5,649 nucleotides of DNA from an uncultured Eubacteriales bacterium. Its GTDB lineage: Bacteria > Bacillota > Clostridia > Oscillospirales > CAG-272. This document shows, one piece after another, positions 5,623-5,649 of the stretch; the stretch's first letter is position 1, and each line of letters opens with the position of its first letter. Position numbers and translations under genes: made by a program. The DNA is taken from positions 1-5,649 of the forward strand of contig USMO01000112.1 of NCBI GenBank assembly GCA_900555785.1, read 5' to 3'. The notes under the pieces are model-generated. The model searched no databases. It had not been told where the DNA came from and was given only the letters and a program-made list of their open reading frames with translations.

Positions 5623-5649
5623 AGGGGGCTTCTTTCGGAGAAGCCCCCT
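5623..5649. repeat. Perfect 11-bp inverted repeat at the window edge
   Basis: AGGGGGCTTCT (5623-5633) is followed after loop TTCGG by its exact complement AGAAGCCCCCT (5639-5649). The second arm ends precisely on the last base of the window. It may be the stem of a terminator belonging to whatever lies beyond, or part of the same dispersed repeat as its neighbour. A repeat at this point would explain why the assembled sequence stops here. Confidence 0.65.

Noticed and set aside
1..5649. CRISPR array, transposon ends, tRNA or rRNA
   Set aside because: No regularly spaced direct repeats, transposase motifs, cloverleaf or rRNA-like sequence were found; nearly all of the window is accounted for by five housekeeping genes.

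Overview
The window is 5.6 kb of GC-rich DNA (high 50s percent G+C by eye). All five recognisable genes lie on the minus strand. They encode strictly housekeeping functions of an anaerobe: 3-deoxy-7-phosphoheptulonate synthase (aroF type, entry to aromatic amino acids), the oxygen-sensitive class III ribonucleotide reductase and its radical-SAM activase (nrdD-nrdG), and the first two enzymes of proline synthesis (proB-proA). Several traits fit a high-GC gut Clostridium of the Oscillospiraceae/Ruminococcaceae sort: an anaerobic RNR, a ProB made only of the kinase domain, consensus sigma-A promoters with strong Shine-Dalgarno sites, and GC-rich intergenic palindromes. That placement is an inference from protein flavour and layout, not a database match.

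Reading in the direction of transcription (high to low coordinates): 5565-5649 holds two GC-rich palindromes and the ribosome binding site of aroF. The aroF gene occupies 4530-5564. The 205-base gap 4325-4529 is dense with control signals for nrdD: a TTGACA / TATAAT promoter, two NrdR-box-like sites 32 bp apart straddling it, and a leader of about 93 nt that can fold from its first bases. nrdD (2150-4324) and nrdG (1624-2148) follow, separated by one base. Between nrdG and proB lie a 15-bp terminator stem and a near-perfect proB promoter whose -35 box begins on the last two bases of that stem. proB (735-1505) and proA (starting at 733) are again separated by one base.

ProA matches its family only for about its first 205 residues. 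Around position 120 the homology stops abruptly, and none of the three minus-strand frames resumes it before the window ends. The final ~120 bases look like a different coding sequence, so this end is either an assembly chimera or a real rearrangement.

I see no CRISPR, tRNA, rRNA, transposon or defence system. The points most worth a second look are the nrdD control region (promoter, NrdR boxes, foldable leader), the terminator/promoter fusion before proB, and the break in proA.
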